This document shows positions 36,121 to 49,089 of a stretch of 64,000 nt of DNA, one piece after another (position 1 is the first letter of the stretch; each line of letters begins with the position of its first letter). Where the stretch lies: contig JAQFVV010012495.1 of assembly GCA_028023455.1 (NCBI GenBank), positions 2,075,711-2,139,710 of the forward strand, written 5' to 3'. The translations under genes were made by a program, and so were the position numbers. Origin of the DNA: Epiperipatus broadwayi. Lineage: Eukaryota > Onychophora > Udeonychophora > Euonychophora > Peripatidae. The notes under the pieces are model-generated. The model ran no database searches, was not told the origin of the DNA, and saw only the letters and a list, made by a program, of their open reading frames with translations.

Positions 36121-38121
36121 AGTGCGGTGCGATGCGATCTCCCACTTCGTTTGGATCGTTATAATATATATTGATCAGCACAATAATATTTATTCGGTTG
36201 ATTCTTTAGCAAGAAATAGTTAAATATCTATTTTCTGATCAATATGAAATAAATATTTAGCTGGTTATAAACCAGTTAGTTAAAAATAACTAGCTAAGAA
36301 CTAATCAGATATCTCAAACTATAGATATAGAGAGAGACGATAATTTAACTATCAATCGAAATGATCAAGCACATTGTATACAGATATACAATATCCAAAC
36401 TCTACTTTTTCCCTCTAAAATGTTATCTGATATTTCATTTTAAAATTAATCTTAAAATAAAGCATTTAGCTGCTTAAAATTAAAAATAATATTGTTAATT
36501 GTTTTTCTTTTTAATTTTGAGTGGAATAATTTTCATTTTCACCATTATATCACTATTTCTCGGTATCTTCTTTTTTACAGTTTTTTTTCCCTTAATTGAA
36601 GCATAATATTCACTCAATCTAATTACCATTAAATCACTTTTATATACTGTATCTTAAAAAGTTTTTTTTTTCCTGTTATGACTATTTCCGGAATTGGAAC
36701 GATTTCAGGTTAAAGCTATGTATGCCAAGTTTAAAAAGAAGATTAACATTTTCTTTATTTGTAAAACAAAAAAAAAAAAAAACAAAAGCAAGATAATATC
36801 TTTATACAAGAATATATTTGCAATCATAATAATGATTATTAATTAAATTTTGAGAATTTTTTTTTATAAAATCATAAAATGTCAAAAAAACAATCGTATA
36901 CAAAATACTTAATTTATACAGTACGTACATACAATTAGTATAAACAGAAAACTTGAATCATATCCTGCTTGGCTGTATTGATTTTAAATTAATTATATCA
37001 TTAACCCGTTCTGTGAAATTAAAAAAAAAAAAAATACCCCATCGTCAGTATAAGTTGGCGATATATAATATAATCTAGCAAAGTTAGTAGAATGTTTACA
37101 TTCTAACTAATTTATTTGGGTTTGATCCTATTCTGGTGATAACATTTTAGAATTTCTTTTTTTTTATTTGCATCACAGTAAAATACGTATTTAAAATATT
37201 TTACTCGAATTGTTCTTTTTTCCATATTACTACTATTATTACCACCACTATTATTACTTATACTACTGCTACTATTATTCATAGTAGTTTGAATACTCAA
37301 AATTAAATGAAATTGAAATTTATTTTCTTTATATAAAATATTATAGCATACATCATTAAGAAAATTGAATAGTTTTAAAATCGTTTGTTTATGAGACAAC
37401 CACAACTTTATCTCAACTCACTACGAAGCTACTCTTTCTTCTGAGACAATTTCTCAGAGCAAATATCATTTTTTTTCAATTATAGTACAGTTATAATTCT
37501 TACATATATCTCAGACTTAGAGTGATGTAATATAAATCTAAAAAAATAAGTTGATGAAATCATGTATTACTTTGTTTTAGTATATATTATTATCTTTTAG
37601 ACATGTCTTCAAAGTTCTGACCAAATTAAAACGTCATGTTATTTGTGCAGTAATGATCAGTGTATTTGTTTCTCATAGGCATGATCTGTTTATCAAAGGC
37701 AAAATAAACCAAATGGCTAATTTTTAAGATCGCAGCTATTAATTCAATATTGATTGACAAGTAGGTATTTTAGTCATTACTAACTGTAGGATAAAAGTTC
37801 TTATAATCAGATTGTTTTATGAATGCCAGTATGAGCAGTCTTTATTACTAATGAGAAAGATGAGATGTCATTCATCTATAAATAATAAGCTCGGAATTAT
37901 TTTTACTATAATAGGAAGCCTGAATTTTGATAAACATTGTAATTTATACAATATCCAAAAGATAAGATTTTTTTGTGTGTGAAAATTACTAAAAAATATG
38001 TTTTTTTAATATATAGTAATTTGTTTTTAGTTAAAATTAACAAATATGTTGTTTAATATCCAACATACAGGCTATATATATATATACTTGTACTACCAAT
38101 GTAATATATGGGATATTTTGA
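36121..38121. other. Unassigned stretch
   Basis: Short palindromic runs (CTAGCTGGTTATAAACCAG type) lie at 36250-36310. A 97-codon minus frame at 37112-37405 contains a Ser/Asn run made by a degenerate ACTATT triplet repeat. I cannot support it as a gene. Confidence 0.35.
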
Positions 38122-38462
38122 ACTCAGACTTTCATATGACCCTCAACTCTCCACACTATCTCATATTACTGATACACTTGATCACATTTATGTTTAAAAG
38201 ATAAATAATCACCAATATACATATTTAGTGCTAAACCAACACTCATCAGTTGGTTGGAGATTATCATCTCTACACATAAATGCAATAAGTGCTCAGATTT
38301 ATATTAAGATAACCAATCTTCATACTTTTATGGACAGGCTTCAATCCACTCCACACTCCAACTCTTCAGCCATCCATCCTATTGAAAAATCTAATGATGG
38401 AATGCTCAAATCCCATACTGATGCCAACATTTTGAGCTCAAAATTCCCCACATATATGTTAT
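38122..38462. mobile_element. Solo left arm of foldback family C
   Basis: TTTCATATGACCCTCAACTC, AGATAAATAATCACCAATAT, CATCAGTTGGTTGG, TGCAATAAGTGCTCAG and CCAATCTTCATACTTT follow the family C order. It continues with CCACACTCCAACTCTTCAGC and CTAATGATGGAATGCTC, which is the complement of the loop segment of the 5-kb copy. The right arm is absent. Confidence 0.7.
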
Positions 38463-38824
38463 TGTATATTATTTCAAATTTACATAAAATTCGAATGATA
38501 GTAAGTTGACTGTTAATGATTTATTCACTTTCGTCAAATCTTATTCACGTGCATTTCATTATACATGGCATGTTCAAGTAACTATTAAATAAAATTTCTA
38601 TTTAACTACTAATAAACTTTTTTAGAATAGCCTTTGCTCAAAAATAGAGTTGATGAATTTGTGTAGATATTTTATTTATGTTTAAGTATTTTATCTGCTC
38701 ACTATTTTTTAATTAATTCAGCTAAAGAAGGATACAGTAACTAAGTTTTAACTTTTTTTTTTTTTTGTCATTTGACACAGAGTAAAAACCTCTGTACATT
38801 TGATTGACAAGTTTATTTATATTA

Positions 38825-39185
38825 CAAATAGAATCATTCATTAGACTAGAGATTATCCACTATGCATCACTTTAACACAAGGTAGGGTCTGATTTCTATC
38901 AACTTCAAACACCTTCTAAAAAAAGGTGTAATCATAAATATATTACCAAAGACATGAAAAAGATATATGGTCCCCAAGATGCTTATTTCACATTGAAACA
39001 ATCATTCATTAGTTGGCCCAGATCACAATCTCTTACACATATCTTTATCATTGTTCAGCATATATAGTTAGCTAACTACTACAGTTTAATTGATGTCAAA
39101 CTTACTGCCCTCACAACTTTGAAAGTATATTAAAATTTTTATTAGTCATTCATTAGACCAGAGATTATTCACTAATGAATAATGT
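38825..39185. repeat. Direct repeat of 29 bp flanking a family C-like segment
   Basis: TCATTCATTAGAC-AGAGATT is present at 38834-38862 and 39146-39174 with two mismatches over 29 bases. Between them CATTCATTAGTTGGCCCAGA, then CACAATCTCT, resembles the inner arm of family C. It could be a decayed family C relative. Confidence 0.45.
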
Positions 39186-39942
39186 TTCTGTAGTGGTTTG
39201 TGTGATGGATTTTTAAATAATACCTAATTCACCTTAAACAATTCTTTGGAGGTTAATTATTACTTGCAGAATGTCAAGGGATATGCTATTGTTTGCCATT
39301 GTCACACCAGTAAAAAATAACTTTCTGGGTTTAAATCTGTACAACTTTGATTTGAAGTAAAAAGGGACCCCTTTTATTTCCCTAAAACCCAAAACAAAAG
39401 ATCTATTGTATATGTTAGTAGACAAAACTAATTTAGCCTCAGGAAAGTCAATTAGCACTTGGTTCCTTGATAACATCAAAAGATAAAAGATGTATATGAT
39501 CTATCAACATTAAATGTTCTGCACTTTTAATTTTAACACTATCCACTTTAGATATATACATTACTGATTATTACTAATCATTTACTTAAATAGAAGTTAA
39601 CCCTAAATCAAATATAAACTTGAAATCTCAGTGAAAGATTAATATATCTGTTTTTAATAAAATATAAAAACATGAAACAATTCAACTTCATCTTTTTTTC
39701 TCTTATAATCTTTAGCTTAATCTGGTGTCAAAATTGTAAAATAGAAAATCTGACACTAGTAAATCAAAGTAGAATAATTTGATATTGATTAGTACTGAAC
39801 AAGTAATAAAGTCATTTATTTAAAATATTGACCATGAGCAATTGAAGAATGATAATTGAGCATGAAATACATATTAAGGTAATTTACCTTTTTATTTGTC
39901 TTTATATGTTTTGGAAATCTGTAGTAAAATAAAAATTTTAAG
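39186..39942. other. Unassigned stretch
   Basis: No gene is recognised. Confidence 0.35.
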
Positions 39943-39956
39943 TAAATATAATGATG

Positions 39957-39990
<34 letters not shown>

Positions 39991-40060
39991 ATATATACAT
40001 CTGTTTGATATGTAAATATAATGATGTATATATATATATATATATACATCTGTTTGATAT
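39943..40060. repeat. Tandem pair containing (TA)n runs
   Basis: AAATATAATGATG-(TA)n-CATCTGTTTGATATGT occurs twice in tandem, at 39943-40013 and about 40014-40060. The TA run is longer in the first copy. Confidence 0.8.
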
Positions 40061-40164
40061 GTCATCCATGTATTTCATTTTTTGGTCTTTTTTGTTACTG
40101 AAAAAATTAAGACAGTGCATTGATACTTGAATGGATATATTACTAGAAGAGATGTCAATACACA

Positions 40165-40375
40165 GGCACTTAAAGTTTTAAATGGGATCCTAAGAGAATA
40201 TAAAGGACTCACAAAGAGACTATATGAAATGGATGGATGAAATTTAAAAACCTTTGTTGATGTACTGTGGAAAAGAGAGATTAAGAATCAGAGAGACTGG
40301 ATTATATTTGGAGAAATCTTCACTCTACAGTGGATTTATAATGGTTAAAAATTATAAAAATGATGATGTATACAA
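40165..40375 (+). pseudogene. 3'-terminal stub of an RTE-like LINE
   Basis: Broken plus-strand frames give RDYMKWMDEI near 40225 and FTLQWIYNG near 40320-40345, followed by AAAAATGATGATG. It agrees in order with the copies at 2.0, 29.9 and 42.0 kb. Confidence 0.6.
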
Positions 40376-40700
40376 AAGACTGAAGGTCTGCTATTACTAT
40401 ATGTGACATAAAATTACAAGGAGAGAATGCATATAATTTAATATTGATTTTAGGTCATAAGAATTATTGAATAAATATTGAATTATATATTTTGTTATAG
40501 TACATATACAGTTTTAATATTTGTTACATCATTTCAAATTAAAAAATAACTACCCATGTAAAAACTATTGCACCAGATTAGTGATCTATTAACAATTGAT
40601 GCAAAAAATAATGAATGGAATAAAAATGGATTCACAAAAGAAAACACGTATTTTTCTAACAAATTATTTTCATTTCATTTAAAAATACCTTATATATATA
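40376..40700. other. A+T-rich stretch
   Basis: No element is recognised. Confidence 0.35.
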
Positions 40701-40881
40701 TATGTCCACAGATGGCGTTCTACCAAAAACACCGATCAAGCGTATGTTTCGTTTACATAAATGTCAGAGTAGTTAGTATTCACTATCTCTAACTATAATT
40801 CCACTTTCAGATCATGATTTCAAGCTATTTGCTATCGTCAGTGAAAGACAGGAATTTGGTAGAACGCCATCTGTGGACATA
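40701..40881. mobile_element. MITE with perfect 25-bp terminal inverted repeats
   Basis: The left terminus (40701-40725) begins TATGTCCACAGATGGCGTTC and its exact reverse complement occupies 40857-40881, with no mismatch over 25 bases. The interior is not self-complementary and has no transposase frame. TA dinucleotides at both edges would fit a Tc1/mariner-type TA target, but the surroundings are TA-rich. The perfect ends suggest a rather recent insertion compared with the decayed foldbacks. Confidence 0.8.
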
Positions 40882-41764
40882 AATACAAGCGTTAGCAAGT
40901 TTTTTAACTTGCATTTTTGTTTATCATATATATATATAAATTTTAGTACACACAACTTTTCCAGTCTGGAGGGATTTAAAATAAATTAAAGCACCAACTT
41001 GAATCTCAAAATAAAAGAAATATGAAAGAAATTTTATTAAAAATGAAAATGTTTAAAAAAAAATTAATATTTTGTTATATATTTTTTAATTTATTATTTG
41101 TAATTTGCATTTTTGAATCAACAGATAATTCATGCAAAAACTTATACAATCTAACTGATGAAATAAAAATTCACTGCATATTGTTGTTGAATTTAGTTTG
41201 TCTTATAGAAAATTAAGAGTAAAATCTTAACCTACTTAGAAATAATTAATCTAAAATAAATTAGAATCTGGCAAAATTTTAAAAACAAAAGGAAAATATA
41301 CTTTAAAAAACAACTAATTAAACCATAGAAAATACACTGTTTGCAACCTATCTATGAGCAGTAAATTTGACATAATATTGCAAAAGCTGCAAATTCAGTT
41401 TTTTATCAAACAAAAAATAATATAAAAAAGAAATATTTACAACTAATAAAATAAATTCAATAATTATATAATAAACAAAATTAAAAGTTCAAAAGGAAAT
41501 TGTTAATTAATACTGCAAAAATAAATTGAATCAAAGTTTTTAGAACAAAACTGAATAGATAACATATAAAAGAGATGCAAGTAAAAACTTTTGCTAGAAT
41601 TAATAGATAAATTTGAAAATTTCTACATTTCAATCACTGTGACGTTCTTGCCTGATTATATATGTTTAATACTATATAGTTTGAAAAAAATATAGAATAA
41701 AAAATTAGAAATTTGTAAATTCAACATCTTATATTCACCTTTCTTTAACTGTGTAAGCTTGTGG
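40882..41764. other. A+T-rich stretch
   Basis: No gene is recognised. Confidence 0.35.
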
Positions 41765-41830
41765 TAAAGACTTGTAGAGGTCCCTACCTTCGCATTTTCA
41801 ACCACACATGCTTTAGGTTTATTGCCTTAG
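41765..41830. mobile_element. Solo arm related to the hairpin at 43.2 kb
   Basis: GACTTGTAGAGGTCCCTACC, then TTCGCATTTTCAA, matches the right arm of the 43199-43348 hairpin (TTTGTAGAGGTCCCTACTGT, then CACATTTTAA). Confidence 0.45.
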
Positions 41831-41904
41831 TAAATATTACTTGCATAACAGTAACTGTTGTTTCTCTTATGTAATTAACTGTATATATTCCATGAAATTG
41901 CACA

Positions 41905-42075
41905 CATTATATAGACCCAAAAAGAGACCACATGTGAAATAAATGGATGAAATAAGGAAGAATACAGGGATGATGTGGAGATAAGAGACTAAAGATTGGA
42001 GAAGATGGATTGAACTTGGAGAAACCTTCATCCTGCAGTGGATTGATAATGATTTATGATGATGGTGGCATTAAT
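41905..42075 (+). pseudogene. 3'-terminal stub of an RTE-like LINE (best-preserved copy)
   Basis: With two stops the plus frame reads KRPHVK, MDEIRKNTGMMWR, ETKDWRRWIELGETFILQWI and DN, then a TGATGATGG tail. It is the carboxy terminus of an RTE-type LINE polyprotein. The 5' part is missing. Confidence 0.65.
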
Positions 42076-42349
42076 GTTGTTAATTAGAATATTAAAATTT
42101 TATTTAAATTATCCTCAAAGAGCAAAGTTAAGTAATAATGGCAACAATTCTGGACAAGCCAAAGAGTAATGGTGGAATGCTTTCTTTGTATGATAAAATA
42201 TTTAATGTAATTATAAAAGAAAAATGTTATATGCTGAAGCTGGTTTGGTATTCAATGAGAATGAATCATCAATTTATGATATCATTAAAAAAATATGCTA
42301 CAATGAGTGTTTGTCTAAAGGTTTGTGGTGATATCATTTTAGTAGTAAT

Positions 42350-42640
42350 TATATACTATTTCTATCATCTAATATTAAATATTGAATGTCTTTAGAAAAA
42401 TTCAAATTTTATTTAAACTTTTCAAAAACATTCAACTCTCAGTGATAATATGGAGGTTAATATATAACATAGTGTTTTGGGTGATATTATTCTCTATTCT
42501 TTGTTAGATATTGCTGGCCTGACAAGTGACAGTACTAGTCTAGGAATAGAACCTCAAGCTTTAGATTTATGAACATTGAATTTAAGGTAATGCTCCAACC
42601 AACAGAGATGTTTTTACTCTAAAAACTGTTAGTATTATTT
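42350..42640. mobile_element. Family B half element with tRNA-like segment
   Basis: TTTCTATCATCTAATATTAA and TTTAGAAAAATTCAAATTTT match the left arm of the foldback at 54274. GATATTGCTGGCCTGACAAG matches its core. On the minus strand the rest reads GTTGGTTGGAGCATTACC ... GAGGTTCTATTCC, similar to box A and box B of a tRNA. No right arm follows, so it may represent a SINE from which the foldback was built. Confidence 0.5.
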
Positions 42641-43198
42641 CCACATGATGCATAATTAGTAAAGATGAAAAGGCTTTACAATTTTTACATATAAGATATG
42701 AACATAAACAACAACACTAGCATATGCATTTAAAAAAAAAACTATTGAATTTATATATTTAGATTATAGCAGAAACTATGATCTGTTAAACAGAAATCAA
42801 CATGTTTTTTTTAAAATATCTCATAAGCATTCTATATTTTGCATTCCATTATTATCACATATTTTTATGGTAAAAAATGTAAAAAAGAATAGGGTTTGTT
42901 TTTTTTTTGTTTTTTTTTTAAAATTATGTATATGTTGTATCTACTGAAATTTAAAATAAATTTCAATATGTGATAGAATGTCAATTGTAATTCTTTTTTT
43001 TTTCTTAATTGATTTTGATAGTGAATGTATTGGGCTAAGAACATTGAAATATGTTATTATGACACAATAATATTATTATTAATTACAATATAAAAAATAT
43101 GAAATGATTTTATTCATTTTAAAAATGTACAAATAAATAATAAAGTTTGTAGTTTAATAAAATTATTATTTTTCCTTTATTATATGTATTTTATAATA
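42641..43198. other. A+T-rich stretch
   Basis: Several poly(T) runs are present. No gene is recognised. Confidence 0.35.
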
Positions 43199-43348
43199 TA
43201 TATTAAGGCTATAACCTTAAGACTATGCATCTAAAATGTGACAATAGGGACCTCTACACATCTAAACATGACTTTAAAAGATGAGATTTGTAGAGGTCCC
43301 TACTGTCACATTTTAAGCGGATAGTCTTAAGGTTATAGTCTTAATATA
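43199..43348. mobile_element. Compact hairpin element of 150 bp
   Basis: The left arm (43199-43263) contains AAGGCTATAACCTTAAGACT and AGGGACCTCTACA. The right arm (43284-43348) contains their complements with few mismatches around a loop of about 20 bases. The arms end in TA-rich sequence. Confidence 0.75.
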
Positions 43349-44909
43349 TATATATTACTTACATAATGAATCCTTTACAAATTATATATGTATTTTGGTT
43401 ATTGCATACACAAGTACTAGATTACAAATAAAACACCTGAATATCCTAATGTCTTAAGTATGTCTGTTGTTTTGTTTATATGATATATGTAATATTACAT
43501 TGGGGAAATGTGGATAGAATATATATTTTCAGTTTAGTATGGTAAGAATGTATTATAAATTATTCCTAGTTTGTGTTGAATTAAAAGAATATTATTTGTA
43601 TTTTTTAAAATACAAACATTATTTACTATATGTAAAAAAAAATTAAATATTTTTTTTGTTATTATTGTTGTGTAATAAAATTCTACTTTTGTAACTCTGG
43701 ATAAATTTGACTTTGAAAAGAGCATTATTTTAATTTTTATGACATCGGTTAAAAAGATTATAAATGGAACTGCATGGTTTAAACTCTCTCTCTTTTACGT
43801 CCTTACTTCAATAGAAGCAAACCTAAGTTCTTTCATATAATTTTTATTTATTTTTATTTTTTTTAAGTACTAAAGGAATGAAAAGTAACTAATTGTGTTC
43901 AAAATCGTTTGAATATTTCTTTACTAAAAATGGATATCGCTTACATTTTAATAATGAAATATAAAAAAAAAGGTAACAACAGAAAAATGTATATACTGAT
44001 TATTTTCAAATGCCTATATAGTTTTGTAATATTGATGAATTATTTAGATACAAGATTTAACTTGGTTTATTTTACATTGCATCATCATGGTTAGAAACTG
44101 CTACCTGTCCATTCATAATATCTTACAGTATGAAATACTGGCTAAACAAAAGGATAACTTTAATATTTGAAAAATAGCAAAATTAATAAAATATGATTTA
44201 TATCGAATAATTTTTCATGCTACTTCTACTTTGTTTGGAATAACAAAATATCGCTAAATCATAATTCAAGGAAGAGACATTAAAGTTTGAATATATTGGA
44301 GAATGATTAATCAGATTGTATGGCATTATGTATTAGTGTATTTTTTATCTATGTATATAATTATATAATATTTACTAATATAATTGATTATTGTACTTTA
44401 AGTTAAATAATCATTTGTTTTACATGGTGGAATATAAGAGTCCTAAGTGTTCTAAATTTAAATTTATATCCCAAAGTTTAATAACTATAAATGTGATTTT
44501 AAAATATTATCCTCTTATATATTGATTATCAATTATTTTGGTAATATATAACTTAAAAATATTGAGAATCTAAAAGAACAATATCATAATAATCATTCAT
44601 TGGTACTTTATTTAGAACTGAACAAATAGGCAGGCTTATATTTATTTTATTCTATTTCAATTAATTAATTACTATAAAAATTAAAAATACCATGCTTCCC
44701 TGTATTTTGAGGGTGTATATAGTCAACAACTTGTTTTGCATCACATAGATATACATATTTTGGATTAAACATTTTATAGGTGAAGTTTGATGTGCAATCA
44801 CCTATTCTATTAAATTGATTTCAACAGAGAATATATCTCATATCTAATTGGATTATATATATATCTTAAACATTTATAATGTATTTGTCATATATATATA
44901 TTTATTATA
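43349..44909. other. A+T-rich stretch
   Basis: No gene or element is recognised. Confidence 0.35.
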
Positions 44910-45106
44910 TATAGAGCTCGCAAATAAGCTCTTAACAAGCTTTGCAGAATATCCCCAACCCCAGATCAGTTTCTGCTACTGGCATCCTCAGTGAGGTGCT
45001 AGGATATTCAAGCATTAGCCTAGCACCTCACTGAGGATGCCAGTAGCAGAAACCAGTCTGGGGATATTCTGCAAAGCTTGTTAAGAGCTTATTTGTGAGT
45101 TCTATA
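44910..45106. mobile_element. Foldback element, family I
   Basis: The left arm GAGCTCGCAAATAAGCTCTT ... CCCAGATCAGTTTCTGCTAC pairs almost completely with GTAGCAGAAACCAGTCTGGG ... AAGAGCTTATTTGTGAGTTC. The tip is CCTCAGTGAGGTGCTAGG and its complement. The middle carries the module (CAGTTTCT...TCAGTGAGG.GCTAGGAT) seen in families A and G. The downstream flank (AACATTTGTAATGCAAGCTT ... GTAAATAAACTTT) recurs after the 50.2-kb foldback. Confidence 0.8.
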
Positions 45107-45689
45107 TATAACATTTGTAATGCAAGCTTATTAAATTAGATCATGTGATATCTGACTTGATTTTTTAATATATATTTATATATCCATTGTAAATAAACTT
45201 TAAATTTGTTTAAAACAAATAGACTTGCTTAGTTGTCATTCAATTTTTTTAATGCAAATCTATTGACCAATAATATTCTGATAAGATAACATTCATGTAT
45301 TGACTTACATCACATAATTTATTATGAGTAATCATATAACAGTTTGGAAATAAATCATAACATTGGTTAGTATGTATACAATCACATATTGTTCTCTTTG
45401 TATTAAATTTAATATTTTATCAATTCGATCAGAAATATATTTTTTATGAGTAATAAATTAATAGATTTAGAATTATTAATATTTAATAGGTAATTAAAAG
45501 TTTACTATAATTATTTTATTAATTATATGTAACAGTTATGTTAGGATAGAAATTTATATTTGAACTGATTTCATAACTTACAAAGTACAAATATAACAAT
45601 TATTTAAGATAAATAAAGGCAATTACAATTAGATGCTTGCATATTCTTTTAAGCTATTATTTATTGGGTGAATATTATATCAAGTTAGT
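45107..45689. other. A+T-rich stretch
   Basis: Apart from the shared flank at 45108-45200, nothing is recognised. It may be the most decayed part of the adjoining satellite. Confidence 0.35.
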
Positions 45690-47090
45690 ATTTAGTTATA
45701 AAGATGGTAATCTTATTATATAATAAATTTAGTAATAGGTTATCAAACCTGATACTTGAAACCCATTAAATAATGTGATTTGCTTTAATTATATTAAAAG
45801 TTTCTTAGTTTTGATGTAAATTTAATTTAAATACTAGGTTTTAATGTTGACTTTGATTATAGTAGAACATTAATAATATTTCACATATTATGGTAATTAT
45901 AATTTAAAGTTTAATAACTTAACTTTTATTAAATTGAAGAATAATTTGTTATGATTTGCTAGTGTATTTCAAAAAGTATCAAATGGGAATCCATTGTTTA
46001 TCTTGTATTGTTATGATTGGATATTGTAAATTTCAAGGTATATTTAAAGGGTTGATTTCATTCTATATTATTATAAGTTGGTGAAGATGGCAAGATATAC
46101 TAGATTAGTCGATCTTGTATATTGTATTATGTTATAGTTTAGTATAGATATATTTTATTTTATTTATGATTTGATATTATGAACTTATAGGATTTTAAAG
46201 AGACATTTTTATATATTTATTAAGGATAGATTAATGTAGTAAATTTATAAGTAATAAAGTGCTTTCTATTATCATCAAGTATTAGATCTCATCACAATTG
46301 GTTTAGTCAATGAGGGTATATTAATATTAATGAAATAGTAATGCTGAGTTAGCATTATTTTATTTTATTTAGATATAATTAGAGATCAACTATTGGGTAA
46401 TAGGTTATTTTGAAATAATTGGTGTTCTAAATTTGTAGGTTATACTGAAATCTTTGTTTCCTATTCTTATAATTTTCATTTTGTTATAAATATCTTTTAA
46501 ATCTGTAATGTTTATTAAGGTTATTATTTTATCCATCATGAATCATTTTGTTCAAATACAAATAACATTGAACATTTGCGATAAGTTTGTATTGTTATAA
46601 ATGGTGTTTTAATTCACGAAGAACATTAAAGTTTATCTTTCTCATCTTTTGTTATTATGTTTATTTTATCACAAGTGGTCTGTTTAATAGGAACATATTG
46701 CTATTTATAAGATACTAATGCTAGGTTATATTATCTTCCATTTCCAATATGTTACAAATAGTGCTCATATTCTTAGAACAATTTGAAATATTTGCTTTAT
46801 TTAGGTCCAATATGTTAGAAATGCTGTTCATATCTGTGGGGTTATAGCAGAGAGTATCATCAATATTTTATTTTATTATAAATGATGTCCATACTTCTCA
46901 TTCATTGATTGATAATCACCTTAGCTCAGTTCATTAATATCATTCTCTTACAAATGGTGCCACAATTCGCAGAGTAAACCAGGACTATTCTTTCATAGTT
47001 CATCATTTTCATTTCATTACAAATGGCACCCAATCTGCCTGTGGGGCTAGTAAATAAAAGACACTAACACATTTTCATTCTGTTACAATA
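45690..47090. repeat. Degenerate satellite with a period of about 70 bp
   Basis: The pattern TTTCATT-TGTTACAAATGG-TG recurs near 46597, 46668, 46745, 46808, 46874, 46945, 47017 and 47082. Spacing is mostly 60-80 bases. The units nearest 47.0 kb are the clearest (ATTACAAATGGCACCCAATC, then TGCCTGTGGGGCTAG). Fainter echoes (GTTATAAATGGT or GTTATAAAGATGGTAATC) can be followed back to about 45.7 kb. Confidence 0.5.
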
Positions 47091-47119
47091 TATATATATA
47101 TATGCGTGTGTGTGTGTGT

Positions 47120-47693
47120 TTACTAGGTGGAGCTTACCACTAGCTCCTCTTTAATTATAAATGCCGAAAAAGAAAGAATTCAAAATCTCTATTGGAAAAC
47201 CCTCATCCCATACCAATTGGTTTTGGGTTGAGCATGATGAGTTAGGATTTCAGACACTAGATACAAAATTCCAACTCAAGCCTCAGCACTTAATACATTA
47301 CTATCAATTTGAAAACTTGAATTTTTCAGACACATAAATGTCTTCAAATCCAGCCTTACAAACCAGATAGTTATAAGGGTCTAAACTCAGTTCAGTTTCA
47401 TGATATATTAATAGCCAAAACAAATTGCAATATTATATTGCTTTTGCTATTAATATATGGTGAAACTGAACTGAGTTCAGACCCATATAGCTATCAGCTT
47501 TATAAGACTGGATTTGAAGACATTTACATGTCTGAAAAATTAAGACTTTCAAATTGATAGTAACATCTTAAATAAGTGCTGATACTTGAGTTGGAATTTT
47601 GGATCTAGTGTCTGAGGATTTTCCGATAGAGATTTTGAATTATTTCTCTTTCGGCACTTATAATTAAAACTTGTTTGGAGCTCCACCTAGTGA
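47120..47693. mobile_element. Long foldback element, family G (574 bp)
   Basis: The left arm (47120-47416) starts TTACTAGGTGGAGC and the right arm (47448-47693) ends GCTCCACCTAGTGAA. Pairing continues through TTCAGACACTAGAT / ATCTAGTGTCTGA and AACTCAGTTCAGTTTCA / TGAAACTGAACTGAGTT to a loop of about 30 bases. The left arm has an extra segment holding ACCAATTGGTTTTGGGTTGA, which is missing on the right. No frame is present. Confidence 0.8.
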
Positions 47694-48741
47694 ACATATT
47701 ATTACAAGCTTAAAAGCAAGTTACACAATTTGTGTTTTGTTTTATTAATTATCATATATATATATATATCAGGGATGAAAGCCTTATATATTGAAAAGAA
47801 TTAGTGCTTCTGTAGAAAAATTCACTAAAAAGTTCTAAAGTTTTAACTAAAATTCAATTTTAAGAATTCACTAAAATATGTATATATTCAACCTCACAAA
47901 ATCGATCAAATAAGTTGTACATACAAATGTAAAAAAAAATTATTTAAGCTATTTTGTCAAATATAAAAATGAAGAATGAACAATTCAAGCTCATTATTTT
48001 TTGCATGGAATTTCTGTTGACTTTCAATTTTTTTTTAACAATAGTTGAATTGTTTTTATAAGGCAAATAACATTATTCACATTATTTGTTGATTATAAGA
48101 AGTTCAAACAATGCTAAAATGTAATTAATAGTTAAAACTTGAGAAGGTTAAAAGCATTTAGAAAATGAAAATATCGATAAGAGAGTTTCAGATTTTTCTA
48201 GATGTATGTAATATCTATATATTAGCTATTACTTAAAATTATTGTGGCAAATAAAATAAAAACATTATAAAAAAAAGATTATGTAGTGTGCTTCTATTTC
48301 TAAAAAAGTCACACTTCATCACTGATATATATATATATATATATATATAGTTTATTGCTCAATAGTTCATAATTAAGGTTGGACACTAAAAATCACAGAG
48401 TGGAGCTGTGATTTATACATTTAGAGCTCGGGAGTTCACATCTCTATCAATGCACTCAGTCACTTAGAATACAGAAAGTAATCAAGTGAACATATTTACT
48501 TATACACCTAAATTTGAGTAAAGAACAGTATATACAATATAAATGCACTTATTCTCTTTCACAACTTAAATAATCCCATTTGCTTTTTCATAACTGTTTT
48601 AGTCTGTTGTTTTTGTTATGGGTTGTTTGTGAATTATTTTTGTTGATGTCTTAATATATATGATTTTTAAATAAAATTGTAGCACAAGGATGAGAGTGCA
48701 TTTTTAAAACATTTACATAACACATATATATAAATTCATTG
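47694..48741. other. A+T-rich stretch
   Basis: A (TA)n run lies at 48325-48349. A possible S2-like SINE remnant (GAGCTGTGATTTATACATTT ... TTCACATCTCTATCAATGC) lies at 48395-48490. No gene is recognised. Confidence 0.35.
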
Positions 48742-48845
48742 AAAGCAGTCAACATTTAGACAATATCAATAACGATCAACAATCTTAATCTGTTATTAAG
48801 GCAACCCTTTTCTAACAATGAATATGGAAATTCACCTTTCTTTAT
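48742..48845 (+). repeat. Dispersed repeat, family F
   Basis: GAAAGCAGTCAACATTTAGA, CAATCTTAATCTGTTATTAA, then GGCAACCC and CACCTTTCTTTATGGC. This is the longest single copy of the family in the window. Confidence 0.6.
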
Positions 48846-49089
48846 GGCTTATACATTTATATAGACACTAAAAATTGTAACTTGATCATGTAAAGTTAAA
48901 TTATTGATATAAAAAAGTATAAATAAACTTCAATAAATAGGTAAATATAACCAATTCTGAATGCAGACTAACAAATAGCCAATTATAACATATAAACTGC
49001 AATTACAAATTTCAAATTGCATTCCAACAATATATTACTTAAATAATAAAGCTTATAATGTTCAAGGCGAGATCAGCTTACAAATATAA

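Noticed and set aside
37112-37405. 97-codon minus frame with Ser/Asn run
   Set aside because: The low-complexity part comes from a degenerate triplet repeat and the rest is A+T-biased; no homology signal recognised.
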